A DNA stretch of 64,000 nucleotides from Spirochaetota bacterium. Its GTDB lineage: Bacteria; Spirochaetota; UBA4802; UBA5368. The notes under the pieces were generated by a model. It did no database searches. It was not told the origin of the DNA and saw only the letters and a list, made by a program, of their open reading frames with translations. A program made the translations under genes and the position numbers. Shown one piece after another: positions 8,239 through 17,020 of this stretch (the first letter of the stretch is position 1; every line of letters starts with the position of its first letter). The DNA is taken from NCBI GenBank assembly GCA_004297825.1, contig SCSX01000036.1, positions 1 to 64,000 on the forward strand, written 5' to 3'.

Positions 8239-8334
8239 ATGGAACAACGGGTCGAAACGCTGCGCTCGGAAAGGCTCCGGCTGGAAATGATGACCGTGGA
8301 CGACGCGCTCGTGAAGGGGGATTTTTTAACGTGA
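8239..8334 (+). CDS. Possible 31-codon leader frame in front of nadA
   Basis: ATG 8239 opens a frame of 31 codons (starting MEQRVETLRSERLRLEMMT) whose TGA stop overlaps the GTG start of nadA in a GTGA arrangement. TLRSERLRLEMMTVDDA resembles the start of a GNAT acetyltransferase of the RimJ type, so it may be the remnant of such a gene left upstream of nadA. No good ribosome site is seen. It could be a coupled leader peptide or a chance fragment. Confidence 0.3.
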   Translation: MEQRVETLRSERLRLEMMTVDDALVKGDFLT

Positions 8335-9260
8335 TCGAAACCAGGGAAGTGACGGACGAACAGCTCGCGGCGCAGATAAAGGAGCTCGCGCGCGAAAAAA
8401 ACGCGATCATACTCGCGCACAATTACCAGCGCGACGAGGTGCAGGCGATCGCCCATCACACCGGCGATTCGCTGGAGCTCGCGCGGATCGCCGCCTCCAA
8501 CAACGCAAATATCATCGTCTTCTGCGGGGTGCACTTCATGGCGGAATCGGCGTCAATGCTCGCGCCCATGAAGAAGGTGCTCCTCCCCGACCCGGACGCC
8601 GGCTGCCCCATGGCGGACATGGCCGAACCGGCCGACCTCGCGGCGATGCGCGCGGAGCGCCCGGACGCGACGGTCGTCACCTACATCAATTCGAGCGCCG
8701 CGGTGAAGGCCCTGTCGGACGTGTGCTGCACCTCGGCGAACGCGCAGCTGATCGTGGACCGCGTCGAGGGGGATAAAATCATCTTCGTGCCGGACAAGAA
8801 CCTGGGGAGCTGGGTGCAGCGCTTCACGAAAAAGGAGATCATCCCGTGGAAGGGCTTCTGTCCCACGCACGAGAAATTTTCGGCCGAAGACCTCGCCGCG
8901 GTGAAACGGGAGCATCCCGGGGCTCTCGTGATGGTGCATCCCGAGTGCAGGCCGGAGGTGGCGGATATGGCCGACCAGGTGCTTTCCACCGGCGGCATGG
9001 TGAAATTCGTACAGACGGTGCACGGGAAAAAGATAATCGTGGGGACCGAGACAGGAATGCTCTATAAGCTCAAATCCGTCGCGCCCGACAACGAGTACAT
9101 CCTGGCGGGGAAATCGTTTATCTGCCCCAATATGAAAAAGATCACGCTTCCCAAGATTTTACGCGCCCTGGAGACCGAGACGCCGGTAATCACCGTGCCG
9201 GCGTATATAGCCGAAAAAGCGGTGCGCTGCCTGGAGCGGATGCTGGAACTGTCGCGCTAG
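8331..9260 (+). CDS. nadA: Quinolinate synthase NadA
   Basis: NadA condenses iminoaspartate and dihydroxyacetone phosphate to quinolinate using a 4Fe-4S cluster. The product from GTG 8331 is 309 aa. Cluster cysteines are in VCCTSANA (about 133), HPEC (206) and ICPNM (265). AHNYQRDEVQ near the N-terminus and TGGMVKF are family motifs. An upstream in-frame start at 8208 would add 41 non-conserved residues, so GTG 8331, preceded by AAGGGGG, is preferred. nadB and nadC are not in the window, so partner enzymes must be encoded elsewhere. Confidence 0.93.
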   Translation: MIETREVTDEQLAAQIKELAREKNAIILAHNYQRDEVQAIAHHTGDSLELARIAASNNANIIVFCGVHFMAESASMLAPMKKVLLPDPDAGCPMADMAEPADLAAMRAERPDATVVTYINSSAAVKALSDVCCTSANAQLIVDRVEGDKIIFVPDKNLGSWVQRFTKKEIIPWKGFCPTHEKFSAEDLAAVKREHPGALVMVHPECRPEVADMADQVLSTGGMVKFVQTVHGKKIIVGTETGMLYKLKSVAPDNEYILAGKSFICPNMKKITLPKILRALETETPVITVPAYIAEKAVRCLERMLELSR

Positions 9261-9266
9261 GGGCGG

Positions 9267-9578
9267 CTATAGATCGCCCAGGATGGGGAACACCTCGTGA
9301 AGCTTGGTCATTTTTAATAGCGCCACTATGCTGGGCGCGGCGTTGGTGATGGATATGGTGGTATTCTTTTTTTCCAGTTCCTTGTGTATACTCATTAAAA
9401 CGCTCAGCGCGAAGCTGTTCACGTAGGTGACGTTCTTGAAATTCAGGACGACCTTTTTGTATTTCGGGTCATGCCCGGAGATCACCATGTCCTTGAGCTG
9501 CATGACGTTTTCACTCGTAATGTCATCGAGTATTTCGAAAACCTGGTAATCCTTAACAACCCTTGATTTTATTTCCAT
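9267..9578 (-). CDS. STAS-domain protein next to mlaE (MlaB or anti-sigma antagonist type)
   Basis: This 103-aa single STAS domain has the pattern of anti-sigma factor antagonists (VVLNFKNVTYVNSFALSVLM). The usual phosphorylatable Ser in D-S-S-G-L-G is replaced by a VNSFALS segment. It lies 99 nt downstream of the MlaE permease gene on the same strand. In Mla systems a small STAS protein (MlaB) stabilises the ATPase MlaF, so this is a candidate MlaB. A regulator of a partner-switching cascade is the alternative. A second STAS protein is encoded at 22654-23004. Confidence 0.7.
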   Translation of the reverse strand: MEIKSRVVKDYQVFEILDDITSENVMQLKDMVISGHDPKYKKVVLNFKNVTYVNSFALSVLMSIHKELEKKNTTISITNAAPSIVALLKMTKLHEVFPILGDL

Positions 9579-9677
9579 TGGCCGGTTCCTTTTTCGACGG
9601 GAATATCCTTAGTTTTCAAATGTGTACGTAATCGCGGATAAATGCAAGAAATTTCCTCCGCGGAACGGCGCGCGCGT

Positions 9678-10457
9678 CTACTCGATGAACTGCAGCAGGT
9701 AGGTGAGGAAGTAGTCGGAGATGAGCACCGCCATCGATGATTTGACTACTGCCTGTATGGTGGATTTCCCCACGCCCTCGGCGCCGCCGGACGTGTTGAA
9801 TCCCTGGTAACAGGCGATAATGGCTATCTCGACGCCGAAAAATACGCTTTTGAATATGCCGGTGAGAAAATCCAGCGCGCTCAGGTTCTGCAAAATGTTT
9901 TCGATGTACTTGTCGAGCGTGATCCCCAGGCCGAAATAGGCGACAACCCCTCCCCCGAGGACCCCCACGATATCCGTGAGCACGGTGAGCATGGGCGTCA
10001 TCACCAGGCACGCCAGGAACCGCGGAACCGAGAGGTACTGCACCGGATTGGCCGAAAGGGTGACCAGGGCGTCGATCTGTTCGGTCACCTTCATCGTGCC
10101 GATTTCCGCCGCGATGGCCGAACCCACCCGGCCGGCAAGCAGGAGCGCGGTGATCACGGGGCACAGCTCCCTGAACATGGAAATGGCGACCGCGCTTCCG
10201 ATGAATATCGAAGAGCCGGTGAGGATTTTGTCCATGGCTTTTCCGATCTGGAGCGCCATCACCATCCCGGTGAAAAAAAGCGTTACCGTGGTGACCGATA
10301 TCGAATTGTAGCCGATCTCCACCATCTGGGTGATCGCGTTTTTCGCGTCGAATGGGGGGCGAAAGGTCCACTTCACGGTGTCCGTGAAAAAAAGAAGGTA
10401 CCCTCCCAGGCCTTCCAGGAACCGGATGACCCTGCCATGTTCGGATCGCGCCGTCAT
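9678..10457 (-). CDS. mlaE: MlaE-family lipid ABC transporter permease
   Basis: This 259-aa membrane protein has five or six hydrophobic segments. The MlaE signature is present: FRELCPVITALLLAGRVGSA, then AEIGTMKVTEQIDAL. MlaE is the inner-membrane channel of the Mla phospholipid transporter, working with MlaF, MlaB and MlaD. Its ATG overlaps the dnaB stop by 4 bp (ATGA), which places it at the end of the long rpsF-dnaB operon. The ATPase gene is separate at 5094-5846, and no MlaD gene is visible. Confidence 0.92.
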   Translation of the reverse strand: MTARSEHGRVIRFLEGLGGYLLFFTDTVKWTFRPPFDAKNAITQMVEIGYNSISVTTVTLFFTGMVMALQIGKAMDKILTGSSIFIGSAVAISMFRELCPVITALLLAGRVGSAIAAEIGTMKVTEQIDALVTLSANPVQYLSVPRFLACLVMTPMLTVLTDIVGVLGGGVVAYFGLGITLDKYIENILQNLSALDFLTGIFKSVFFGVEIAIIACYQGFNTSGGAEGVGKSTIQAVVKSSMAVLISDYFLTYLLQFIE

Positions 10458-11803
10458 GCGCCCGCGGTCGCCTCTTCGAATGCGTGCACCCTGTCCAGGT
10501 TCCCGAAACGCGTGTACTGTTCCCAGAACTTGAGCTCGACGGTGCCCGTGGGGCCGTTGCGCTGCTTGGAAATGATTACCTCGGCGATGCCTTTTTTCTC
10601 GCTGTCTTTCTTCACCTTTTCTTCGCGATAGATGAACATGACCACGTCGGCGTCCTGCTCGATCGCGCCCGATTCGCGCAGATCCGAAAGCTGGGGGCGC
10701 TGGTCGGTGCGCGACTCGACCTGCCGCGAGAGCTGGGAGAGCGCCACGACCGGGACATCCAGCTCGCGCGCGATCTGCTTCAGGGAACGCGAGATCTCGG
10801 CGATCTGGAGGTGCCGGTCGACCCTCGATGTGCTCGAAATGAGCTGAAGGTAGTCAACGAATATCGCCCCAAGCTTCTCCTTTTGCGCCATTCTTCTCGC
10901 CTTCGCGCGAAGCTCGAATATGTTGATGGCCGGGGTGTCGTCGATAAACAGGGGCGTCTTCTCGAGACGGTTCGCGCTCGCGTAAAGCCGCTTGAGCTCG
11001 TCGTGGGTGATGCCGCCGGTGCGGACCTTCTGGGAATCGATCATCGCGTCCACGCACAGGAGCCGGAGACCCAGCTGGGACGCGGGCATTTCGATCGAGA
11101 AAAAGAGCACCGGCTGCTTCTCCTTCGAGACGATGTTGAGCGCCATGTTGAGCGCGAGCGCCGTCTTTCCCATGGAGGGGCGCGCGGCGATGATTAAGAG
11201 CTCGGAGCCGTGGAAGCCGGTGAGCATTTCGTCGATGCCCGTGAGACCAGTAGCCATCCCGGTCACGGTCTTCTTGGTCTCGTACATCCTCCCGATAGTT
11301 TGGATGCTCTCCGCGAGTATGTCCGATATGAACTTGAAGTCGGACGTGATGCGTTTCTCGGTAACATGAAAGATGTCCCGTTCGACCTCGTCCATAAGCT
11401 CGTACGTATCACGCGCGGGATCGTAGCATTTCTGAACCACGTCCTGCGAGACCTCGATGAGCCTTCGCCTGAGGCTCATCTCCTTGATGCGCTTGGCATA
11501 GTACTCGGCATTCGCGGACGTGGCCGAGGTGCGGTAGAGATCCACCAGCGCGCCGTCGCCCCCCACCTTTTCAAGCTGGCCCTGGTCCTGGAGCCGCTGC
11601 TTGACGGTGATCAGGTCGATGGGCAGGTTTTTGCGCTCGAGGTCGTGAATCGCCTTGAATATGATGCGGTGCGCATCAAGATAAAAATCCTCCGGCTGGA
11701 GGATTTCTATTACCTTGATGAGCGCGTCCTTGCTGAGGAGCACCGAGGAAAGGCACGATGCCTCGGCCTCCGCGTCCTGCGGGGGCAGGTATTCGACGGG
11801 CAT
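10454..11803 (-). CDS. dnaB: Replicative DNA helicase DnaB
   Basis: This 449-aa protein has the DnaB N-terminal helical domain (PPQDAEAEASCLSSVLL) and a RecA-like helicase domain. Walker A is AARPSMGKTALALN, Walker B is IFVDYLQLI, and the C-terminal motif is SDLRESGAIEQDADVV. DnaB is the hexameric 5'-3' helicase that opens the fork. The start ATG 11803 lies 3 nt after the rplI stop, with AAGGAG inside the last rplI codons, so the genes are tightly coupled. The rplI-dnaB order is common in bacteria. No intein is present. Confidence 0.97.
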   Translation of the reverse strand: MPVEYLPPQDAEAEASCLSSVLLSKDALIKVIEILQPEDFYLDAHRIIFKAIHDLERKNLPIDLITVKQRLQDQGQLEKVGGDGALVDLYRTSATSANAEYYAKRIKEMSLRRRLIEVSQDVVQKCYDPARDTYELMDEVERDIFHVTEKRITSDFKFISDILAESIQTIGRMYETKKTVTGMATGLTGIDEMLTGFHGSELLIIAARPSMGKTALALNMALNIVSKEKQPVLFFSIEMPASQLGLRLLCVDAMIDSQKVRTGGITHDELKRLYASANRLEKTPLFIDDTPAINIFELRAKARRMAQKEKLGAIFVDYLQLISSTSRVDRHLQIAEISRSLKQIARELDVPVVALSQLSRQVESRTDQRPQLSDLRESGAIEQDADVVMFIYREEKVKKDSEKKGIAEVIISKQRNGPTGTVELKFWEQYTRFGNLDRVHAFEEATAGA

Positions 11804-11806
11804 CGC

Positions 11807-12250
11807 CTACTCCTTCATGACCGAAACCTTGATCTTGGCGATCATGCCCTCTTCAAGCTTGATGGACACTTCGTAATCGCCGGTCTTCCTGATCGGCTCC
11901 TCGAGAAGGATCTTTCTCTTGTCGACGACATGCCCCAGCTCCTTGAGCTTCCTGGCGATGTCCATGGTGGTGACGGATCCGAAAAGCTTTTCCTCTTCGC
12001 CCACCTGCGCGCCGATCTTGATCTCGAGGGCGGTAAGCGCCTCGACGAGCTTCTCGCTCTGCTTCTTGCGCTTGTCCTTCTTTATCTTGATGAGCTTTTT
12101 CTGGTGCTCGATCGCTTTCTGGCTGGAATCGTTGGCGAGGATCACCATTTTCTTGGGAAGCAGGAAGTTGCGGGCGTAACCCTCGGACACGTCCTTGATG
12201 TCGCCGGCTTCGCCCAGGCTGGGAATATCTTTCTGAAGAATGACTTTCAT
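11807..12250 (-). CDS. rplI: 50S ribosomal protein L9
   Basis: This 147-aa protein starts MKVILQKDIPSLGEAGDI and continues with GYARNFLLPKKMVILA, the bL9 N-terminal rRNA-binding signature. A long lysine-rich connecting helix (about residues 40-75) and the C-terminal domain follow. Length and layout are normal. ATG 12250 has AGGGG upstream. It is the fifth gene of the rpsF-ssb-rpsR-DUF2232-rplI-dnaB operon. Confidence 0.96.
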   Translation of the reverse strand: MKVILQKDIPSLGEAGDIKDVSEGYARNFLLPKKMVILANDSSQKAIEHQKKLIKIKKDKRKKQSEKLVEALTALEIKIGAQVGEEEKLFGSVTTMDIARKLKELGHVVDKRKILLEEPIRKTGDYEVSIKLEEGMIAKIKVSVMKE

Positions 12251-12264
12251 GGCTGGTACCCCTG

Positions 12265-13158
12265 TTAATTTTTGCTCTTTGCTTCAAGCTTTCTAAAATC
12301 GGCCCAGAAATCCAGGGCCCCGATACTCAGTAATACGATGGAAAAGAACATTATGAACTCCGCGCCCAGGATCACCACCACGATCAGCGCAAGCGGCAAT
12401 ACGAAAGGCGGAACGTTCCTGGCGCCCATGACGAACTTGGCGATACCCACGGCCTGCAGCAGGTACAGCGACGACAGGCAAAGCGCCAGATTGAGCCCGG
12501 CGATATGTGGTACCTGGTACGACTCCCTATTGAGAAGGAGCACCGCAAGCCAGCTTCCGATAAGTCCGAATATGAGATAGTCATGCAGGCGGAAAAGCTC
12601 CAACCCCGGGGACTCTTCGAGAGCAGCTGCCCCCGTGCGCCGCAGGAGCGCCCGCGCGAGAAAGTATCCTATTAAGGCCGTGGAAAGCGCATTCAGAAAA
12701 TACGCGAACGGCATCACGTCCTTTAACAGATCGAGCGAGGCGTCAAGCTTCGCGAGCGATTCTTCACGCTCGCGTTCATCCATCTGGGCCTGGGAGAAAA
12801 ACTCCACGGCCCGCTGCCTGGTATCCTGAAGGAGGTCAACGCCCCCGTTCACCTTCTGGTAATAATAATTCCCTGTAAGCGCGCACCCTATGACCACGGA
12901 GGTCAGGATGGCGAAAAACTGCAGGGACTTCATGTTCCTGAAACTGTATCCCGCGACCACCCCGGTGAAGGAGGGCGCGAAAACCATTATCGCGTACTCC
13001 GCGCTCCCGCCGCCGTTCGAGGCATATGCCGCGAAAGCGATACCCACGGTCACCGGGACAATTGCCGACAGGGATTTCCAGCCAAATCGGAAAAAAACGG
13101 AAGCCGTGCCGGCGATGAACGCGAGACCGATGAGCGAGGAGAAGAGAAGTACCGCCAC
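12265..13158 (-). CDS. DUF2232/YybS-like membrane protein
   Basis: This protein is strongly hydrophobic with about seven or eight predicted membrane segments and a soluble loop around the first half (about residues 105-155, charged, DEREREESLAKLD). The position between rpsR and rplI is typical of the YybS/DUF2232 family. I chose GTG 13158 (VAVLLFSSLIGLAF), just 5 nt after the rpsR stop. A longer frame from ATG 13245 would overlap rpsR by 82 nt with an unlikely hydrophilic start. The function of the family is unknown. Confidence 0.7.
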   Translation of the reverse strand: MAVLLFSSLIGLAFIAGTASVFFRFGWKSLSAIVPVTVGIAFAAYASNGGGSAEYAIMVFAPSFTGVVAGYSFRNMKSLQFFAILTSVVIGCALTGNYYYQKVNGGVDLLQDTRQRAVEFFSQAQMDEREREESLAKLDASLDLLKDVMPFAYFLNALSTALIGYFLARALLRRTGAAALEESPGLELFRLHDYLIFGLIGSWLAVLLLNRESYQVPHIAGLNLALCLSSLYLLQAVGIAKFVMGARNVPPFVLPLALIVVVILGAEFIMFFSIVLLSIGALDFWADFRKLEAKSKN

Positions 13159-13163
13159 CGCCG

Positions 13164-13580
13164 TTATTGAACTATGAAGGGCAGAAGCGCCACGATTCGC
13201 GCCCTCTTGATCGCCTCCGAAAGCGCGCGCTGATGCTTGGCACACGTACCGGTAATGCGCCGGGGAAGAATCTTCCCGCGGTCGGTAATAAACCTTTCGA
13301 GGGTTTCAACAACCTTGTAGTCGATGACCAGGCTCTTGTTCTGGCAGAAACGGCATCCCTTTTTCTTAAACCTGGGGACCCGGGGGGCCTGGTAATCGCT
13401 CCCGCCTTCCGCCGGGGCTGCCGACGTAGAGCCTTCACGATGTTCACGGCCGTGGTGCCTTTCCGGTGCCGGTGCAGCCGCCGGTGCGGCAGCAGGCGCC
13501 GTGGGTGTCTCGGTCGCGGGCGCTGCCACGTCGGTACTGTCGGTACTGGTTGAAGCTTCCTGTTTTATTTCATCAGACAT
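13164..13580 (-). CDS. rpsR: 30S ribosomal protein S18 with a long Ala/Pro-rich N-terminal extension
   Basis: The last 70 residues are a standard bS18 ([17 protein letters not shown], then [17 protein letters not shown]). They are preceded by about 65 residues rich in Ala, Pro, Thr, Glu and Gly, low in complexity and probably disordered. Typical bS18 proteins are 70-90 aa; this one is 138. ATG 13580 has AGGAG 7 nt upstream and no good internal start was found in the extension, so the extension is likely real. bS18 binds uS11 and bS6 on the platform of the small subunit. Confidence 0.93.
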   Translation of the reverse strand: MSDEIKQEASTSTDSTDVAAPATETPTAPAAAPAAAPAPERHHGREHREGSTSAAPAEGGSDYQAPRVPRFKKKGCRFCQNKSLVIDYKVVETLERFITDRGKILPRRITGTCAKHQRALSEAIKRARIVALLPFIVQ

Positions 13581-13606
13581 GTGCGTGCTCCTGTAATCTC
13601 AAAATT

Positions 13607-14041
13607 TCAAAATGGTATATCGTCGTCGGAGAATGAGCCTCCGCCGCCGCCCTGCATCGCGCCGAAGTCCTGCGGCGGTTCGTGGTGATCGGCGCTTTCG
13701 CCCTGTCCCGGTTTTGCGGACAGGAACTGAAAGTTCTCGATGACGACCTCTACCGCGGACCTTTTATTGCCGTCCTTGTCGTCCCACGAGCGCTGCTGAA
13801 GCCTTCCTTCCACCGCGATGCGCTGCCCTTTCTTGCAGTACTGCGCGATGAGCTCGCCGGGTTTGGCCCAGGCGACGCAATTGAAATAGGAGACCATCTC
13901 CTTTTTCTCGCCGCCCTGGGTATAGCTCCGGTTGTTCGCAATGCTGAAATTGGTCACGGAGGAGCCTCCCTGCGTGTATTTCAGCTCCGGATCCTTCACG
14001 AACCGGCCTATGAGTATGACTTTATTGATGTCGCTGGCCAT
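13607..14041 (-). CDS. ssb: Single-stranded DNA-binding protein
   Basis: This 144-aa protein begins MASDINKVILIGRFVKDPEL, followed by the OB fold (VSYFNCVAWAKPGELIAQYCKKG). A Gly/Pro-rich linker leads to the acidic tip FSDDDIPF, used for docking partner proteins. It is located between rpsF and rpsR as in many bacteria. GGGGG lies ahead of ATG 14041. SSB coats single-stranded DNA at forks and repair sites. Confidence 0.96.
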   Translation of the reverse strand: MASDINKVILIGRFVKDPELKYTQGGSSVTNFSIANNRSYTQGGEKKEMVSYFNCVAWAKPGELIAQYCKKGQRIAVEGRLQQRSWDDKDGNKRSAVEVVIENFQFLSAKPGQGESADHHEPPQDFGAMQGGGGGSFSDDDIPF

Positions 14042-14061
14042 AGATTTCCCCCGTACGCGGG

Positions 14062-14352
14062 TTAGGCGACCTTTTTCTTCTTAACCTTGACGAAGAGGTA
14101 GCGCAGGATGTCCCCGTTGAGGCGGTATTCCGTGATGACCTTCTGCACCGCGTCCGGCGGGGCCTGGATGTTCCAATTCAGGTAACAGCCGTCCTTTTCC
14201 CCGTCGATCATGTAGGCGAGCCTCCTGGTTCCCCAGTGATCCTCGGAGTTAAACGTCACCCCGTACTTCTGGAGAATTGATCTCGCTTTTTCCTTGTTCG
14301 ATTCGAGTGAGTCGTTGATGCGCAGGATAACAATTAATTCATAATTCGTCAC
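14062..14352 (-). CDS. rpsF: 30S ribosomal protein S6
   Basis: From GTG 14352 the product is 96 aa. It starts TNYELIVILRINDSLESNKE and ends VKVKKKKVA, normal for bS6. This start has GGGAGG 7 nt upstream. An upstream in-frame ATG at 14430 would add 26 residues not typical of the family. It is the first gene of the ribosomal/ssb/dnaB/mlaE operon. The roughly 150 nt upstream are AT-rich and should carry the operon promoter; no strong consensus pair stood out. Confidence 0.93.
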   Translation of the reverse strand: MTNYELIVILRINDSLESNKEKARSILQKYGVTFNSEDHWGTRRLAYMIDGEKDGCYLNWNIQAPPDAVQKVITEYRLNGDILRYLFVKVKKKKVA

Positions 14353-14582
14353 GTCTACTTCCTCCCTTTGGAATTTTTGCCGCACTGCTGAGGGGCGTGC
14401 GGCAGAAAGGATTTTCACTATCACCGACATGGGTTCAAATTATCAACAAATATTTATATAATTAATAAAAATTAGCGAATGTTCAGGTTTCAGGGTTAAA
14501 TTACGCTCGTCTTCATATTAGTTATTTGACAAAAACACGGAGTTATTTAAAGTCTGCGACTGTTCGCCGGGATCCCGATACA

Positions 14583-15224
14583 ATGAAAACGATAACAAGC
14601 ACACGAAATCTCAAGATCGAATCGGCACTTCGCGTTTATAAGCGCGGGTTCGGCTATGCCAAGGTAACCGTAATCGACGTTAACGAGTACTTCCTGGCGA
14701 TGCAGGTTCCGGAGGATCTCTATGAGCACGCGGCCGACGGTGATACCCTGGACGGGTATCTCTGGCGGGAGGATATCGCGTCGTACGAGTTTAAACTGCA
14801 GGTGAAGGGAAAAATTCTCGTCAAGGCGCCCATACTCCTGTGCGCCCATGCGGACACCGTATCGGCGACCAAAGAGCGAAAGTGCCTGACCGCGAAGGTC
14901 TCACTGCCCGTCAAGTACTACCCGATAAGCGTCAACCACGCGGAAAAGAGCTTTTACACCGAAGAGATCGTGATGCACGACGGAACGATCACCGAAATAT
15001 CGGACAGGGATGCCGTCCTCTCATGTTCCGGCGAGCTTCCCGTGGGGCATCTCCTGAACGCCCACCTGCCTATCGGCACCCCATCGGGCCTGGAAATCAC
15101 CGCGCGCGTGATTTCGCGGAACGGGGAAGGCCGGGAGGCCGAATGCAGGATTGAATACATGGGGATTCACGAAAAGGTCCGGGGGGCGATTCTCGATTAT
15201 GTATTCACCGTGTACCGGGAGTAG
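14583..15224 (+). CDS. Degenerate PilZ-like domain protein
   Basis: From ATG 14583 the product is 213 aa. It has an N-terminal beta-rich domain and a C-terminal half that resembles a PilZ domain (GTITEISDRDAVLSCSG in the place of the usual D/N-x-S-x-x-G motif). The canonical R-x-x-x-R c-di-GMP binding motif is not evident; ERKCLTAKVSLPVKYY occupies that region. It may be a PilZ-fold protein that no longer binds the nucleotide, like YcgR N-domain relatives. A TTG start at 14526 is possible but less likely. It is divergent from rpsF. Confidence 0.45.
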   Translation: MKTITSTRNLKIESALRVYKRGFGYAKVTVIDVNEYFLAMQVPEDLYEHAADGDTLDGYLWREDIASYEFKLQVKGKILVKAPILLCAHADTVSATKERKCLTAKVSLPVKYYPISVNHAEKSFYTEEIVMHDGTITEISDRDAVLSCSGELPVGHLLNAHLPIGTPSGLEITARVISRNGEGREAECRIEYMGIHEKVRGAILDYVFTVYRE

Positions 15225-15235
15225 AGGCTGCGGCG

Positions 15236-15694
15236 TCACTCCACGACGATTGCCCCGTCTTCAAGCACCACGTCAAAGATGTACGAATCCCGAAGCGAAT
15301 TGAGCGGCGTATAGATGATGAACTGTCCCTTGAATTCGAAAATGTCGTTCTTGTGGAGCATCTTGAGGTATTCATCCCGGTCGGTGAATACAAGATACGT
15401 GATTGAAACGGGGCCGGAGCCCTGGCCCGCCAGGGTAAGCCGGTATTTTCTTTTGTAGCGGCTCACGGTTTCGACCGCAACGACGCTTCCCTTTCCCGAA
15501 ATAATGCGGTTCAGGCGCGCGTCCAGGAAATAATCACGCTTGATCGGCTGGGTTTCCTGGAGGCCGGCATAGAATTCTTTTCCGAGTATGGGCGCGGCGA
15601 TCTCGCCCGAGGAAGGGTGCAGGGAAGCGGCGCCCGACAGCGCACACCAGAGTGCGAACGCGGATGCAAACCTCCCAGGCATGGCGCGGCTCAC
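15236..15694 (-). CDS. Secreted protein of unknown function coupled to htrA
   Basis: This 152-aa protein has an N-terminal signal-like segment (ASAFALWCALSGAAS). No known domain is recognised in the mature part, which is rich in beta-type stretches (GSVVAVETVSRYKRKYRLTL). The start is GTG 15694, whose last two bases form the TGA stop of the HtrA-type protease gene (GTGA), so the two are translationally coupled. The pairing suggests a periplasmic partner or substrate of the protease, which is inference. It converges with the PilZ-like gene. Confidence 0.6.
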   Translation of the reverse strand: MSRAMPGRFASAFALWCALSGAASLHPSSGEIAAPILGKEFYAGLQETQPIKRDYFLDARLNRIISGKGSVVAVETVSRYKRKYRLTLAGQGSGPVSITYLVFTDRDEYLKMLHKNDIFEFKGQFIIYTPLNSLRDSYIFDVVLEDGAIVVE

Positions 15695-17001
15695 TCCGCC
15701 TCGGACGCGAAGCCGATGGTATAGGTGCGGGAGTCGCGGGAAATTTCGAGGCGCGCGATGCGTGATTTGTTTTTCCTGAACACGTCGAGGAATTCCCCGC
15801 GGGATCGCACGGGCTCGCCGTTAAGGGAAATGATGATATCCCCGCGGACAAGGCCGTACTGGTATCCTGCGCCCATGGGGGACAGGTACGATATTACTAC
15901 GGAGCCCGGACGCGCGTCCTCGTCGATCTCGATCCCATACAGGGAAAAAAGGCTCCGGGAATCCAGGGGAGACGCCGCGGGCTCCGATTTTTCGCGCATA
16001 AGGAGCTGATACTCAAACAGGCGGCCGTCGCGGGATATGGCAACCCTGAGCTTCGTTCCCACGGGATAATTCCCTACGACGGAAACGAGCTCGCCCAGCG
16101 TGGAAATCCGCTTGCCGTCGATCTCCTTGATTATGTCACCCCTCTGAATCCCCGCGGTCTGCGCGGGCGAGTCCTTGATGACCGAAATCACTTCGATCAG
16201 GGTCTTCTCCCCTTTCGCGAGGATCTTTTTTTCCCGGATTAGAAATCCCAGCCAGCCCCTGCGGATCTTTCCGAAGCGCATGAGCTCGTAGGAAATCATT
16301 TTCACGGTATTGGAGGGGATGGCGAAGCTGATCCCCTGGTAGCCGCCGGTCACGGTCCGGATTGCCGTATTGATGCCGACGAGCTCCCCGGAAAGATTGA
16401 CGAGGGGACCGCCCGAGTTCCCGGGGTTTATCGGGACGTCCGTCTGGATGAAATCCTCGATATCGGCGAATCCGATATCGGTGCGTCCCTTGGACGATAC
16501 TATGCCGCTTGATATCGACTGGGACAGGCCGTACGGGTTGCCAATGGCCAGGACCCATTCCCCCTCTTCAAGTCGGGACGAATCGCCGAAGCTGACGGGC
16601 TGGAACTTCGCATGCGGCAACGGCCCGATTTTCATGAGGGCGATGTCGGTCTTCTGGTCGGCGATATAGTACGCACCGTCGGAAAAGGGTTCGGCCTCGC
16701 ATTCGGTGCCGTCGTGCATGATCACCTGGTAAAAATCGCCCTTCCGGGCCACGTGGCAGTTCGTCACCATGAAGCCGTCCTCGGTGATTATCGTACCCGA
16801 GCCGTACCCGGTTTTCGCGTAGACGCGCTCCCCGTCTTTCGTGCTCGTCTGGTAAATAACGATATTCACCACGGAGGGCTTCACGCGCTTGGCGGTATCG
16901 ATGAATGCACGGTTCAGCTCCGGCGTTCCGCCCGCGGCGGCGAACGGAAAAACGGCCGCCGCAAGGCACATGCACATTGTCAGGTAGCGATAGTGTTTCA
17001 T
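15691..17001 (-). CDS. HtrA/DegP-type periplasmic serine protease with two PDZ domains
   Basis: This 436-aa protein has a signal peptide (YLTMCMCLAAAVFPFAAAG) and a trypsin-like domain with the triad His (VTNCHVARKG), Asp (KTDIALMKI) and Ser (INPGNSGGPL). Two PDZ domains follow, at about residues 250-330 (DSPAQTAGIQRGDIIKEIDG) and 345-430 (YQYGLVRGDIIISLNG). HtrA proteases degrade or refold misfolded envelope proteins. The upstream ribosome site is weak. Downstream, the coupled secreted protein at 15236-15694 overlaps by 4 bp. Confidence 0.92.
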   Translation of the reverse strand: MKHYRYLTMCMCLAAAVFPFAAAGGTPELNRAFIDTAKRVKPSVVNIVIYQTSTKDGERVYAKTGYGSGTIITEDGFMVTNCHVARKGDFYQVIMHDGTECEAEPFSDGAYYIADQKTDIALMKIGPLPHAKFQPVSFGDSSRLEEGEWVLAIGNPYGLSQSISSGIVSSKGRTDIGFADIEDFIQTDVPINPGNSGGPLVNLSGELVGINTAIRTVTGGYQGISFAIPSNTVKMISYELMRFGKIRRGWLGFLIREKKILAKGEKTLIEVISVIKDSPAQTAGIQRGDIIKEIDGKRISTLGELVSVVGNYPVGTKLRVAISRDGRLFEYQLLMREKSEPAASPLDSRSLFSLYGIEIDEDARPGSVVISYLSPMGAGYQYGLVRGDIIISLNGEPVRSRGEFLDVFRKNKSRIARLEISRDSRTYTIGFASEAE

Positions 17002-17020
17002 TAATTGGATGCGCGCCGAT

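Noticed and set aside
11210-12268. A 352-codon plus-strand frame opposite dnaB and rplI
   Set aside because: Antisense to two certain genes; composition is that of a reversed coding strand.
14431-14582. AT-rich gap considered as a replication origin
   Set aside because: No DnaA-box cluster was seen, and rpsF-dnaB neighbourhoods are not origins as a rule; a promoter region explains it.
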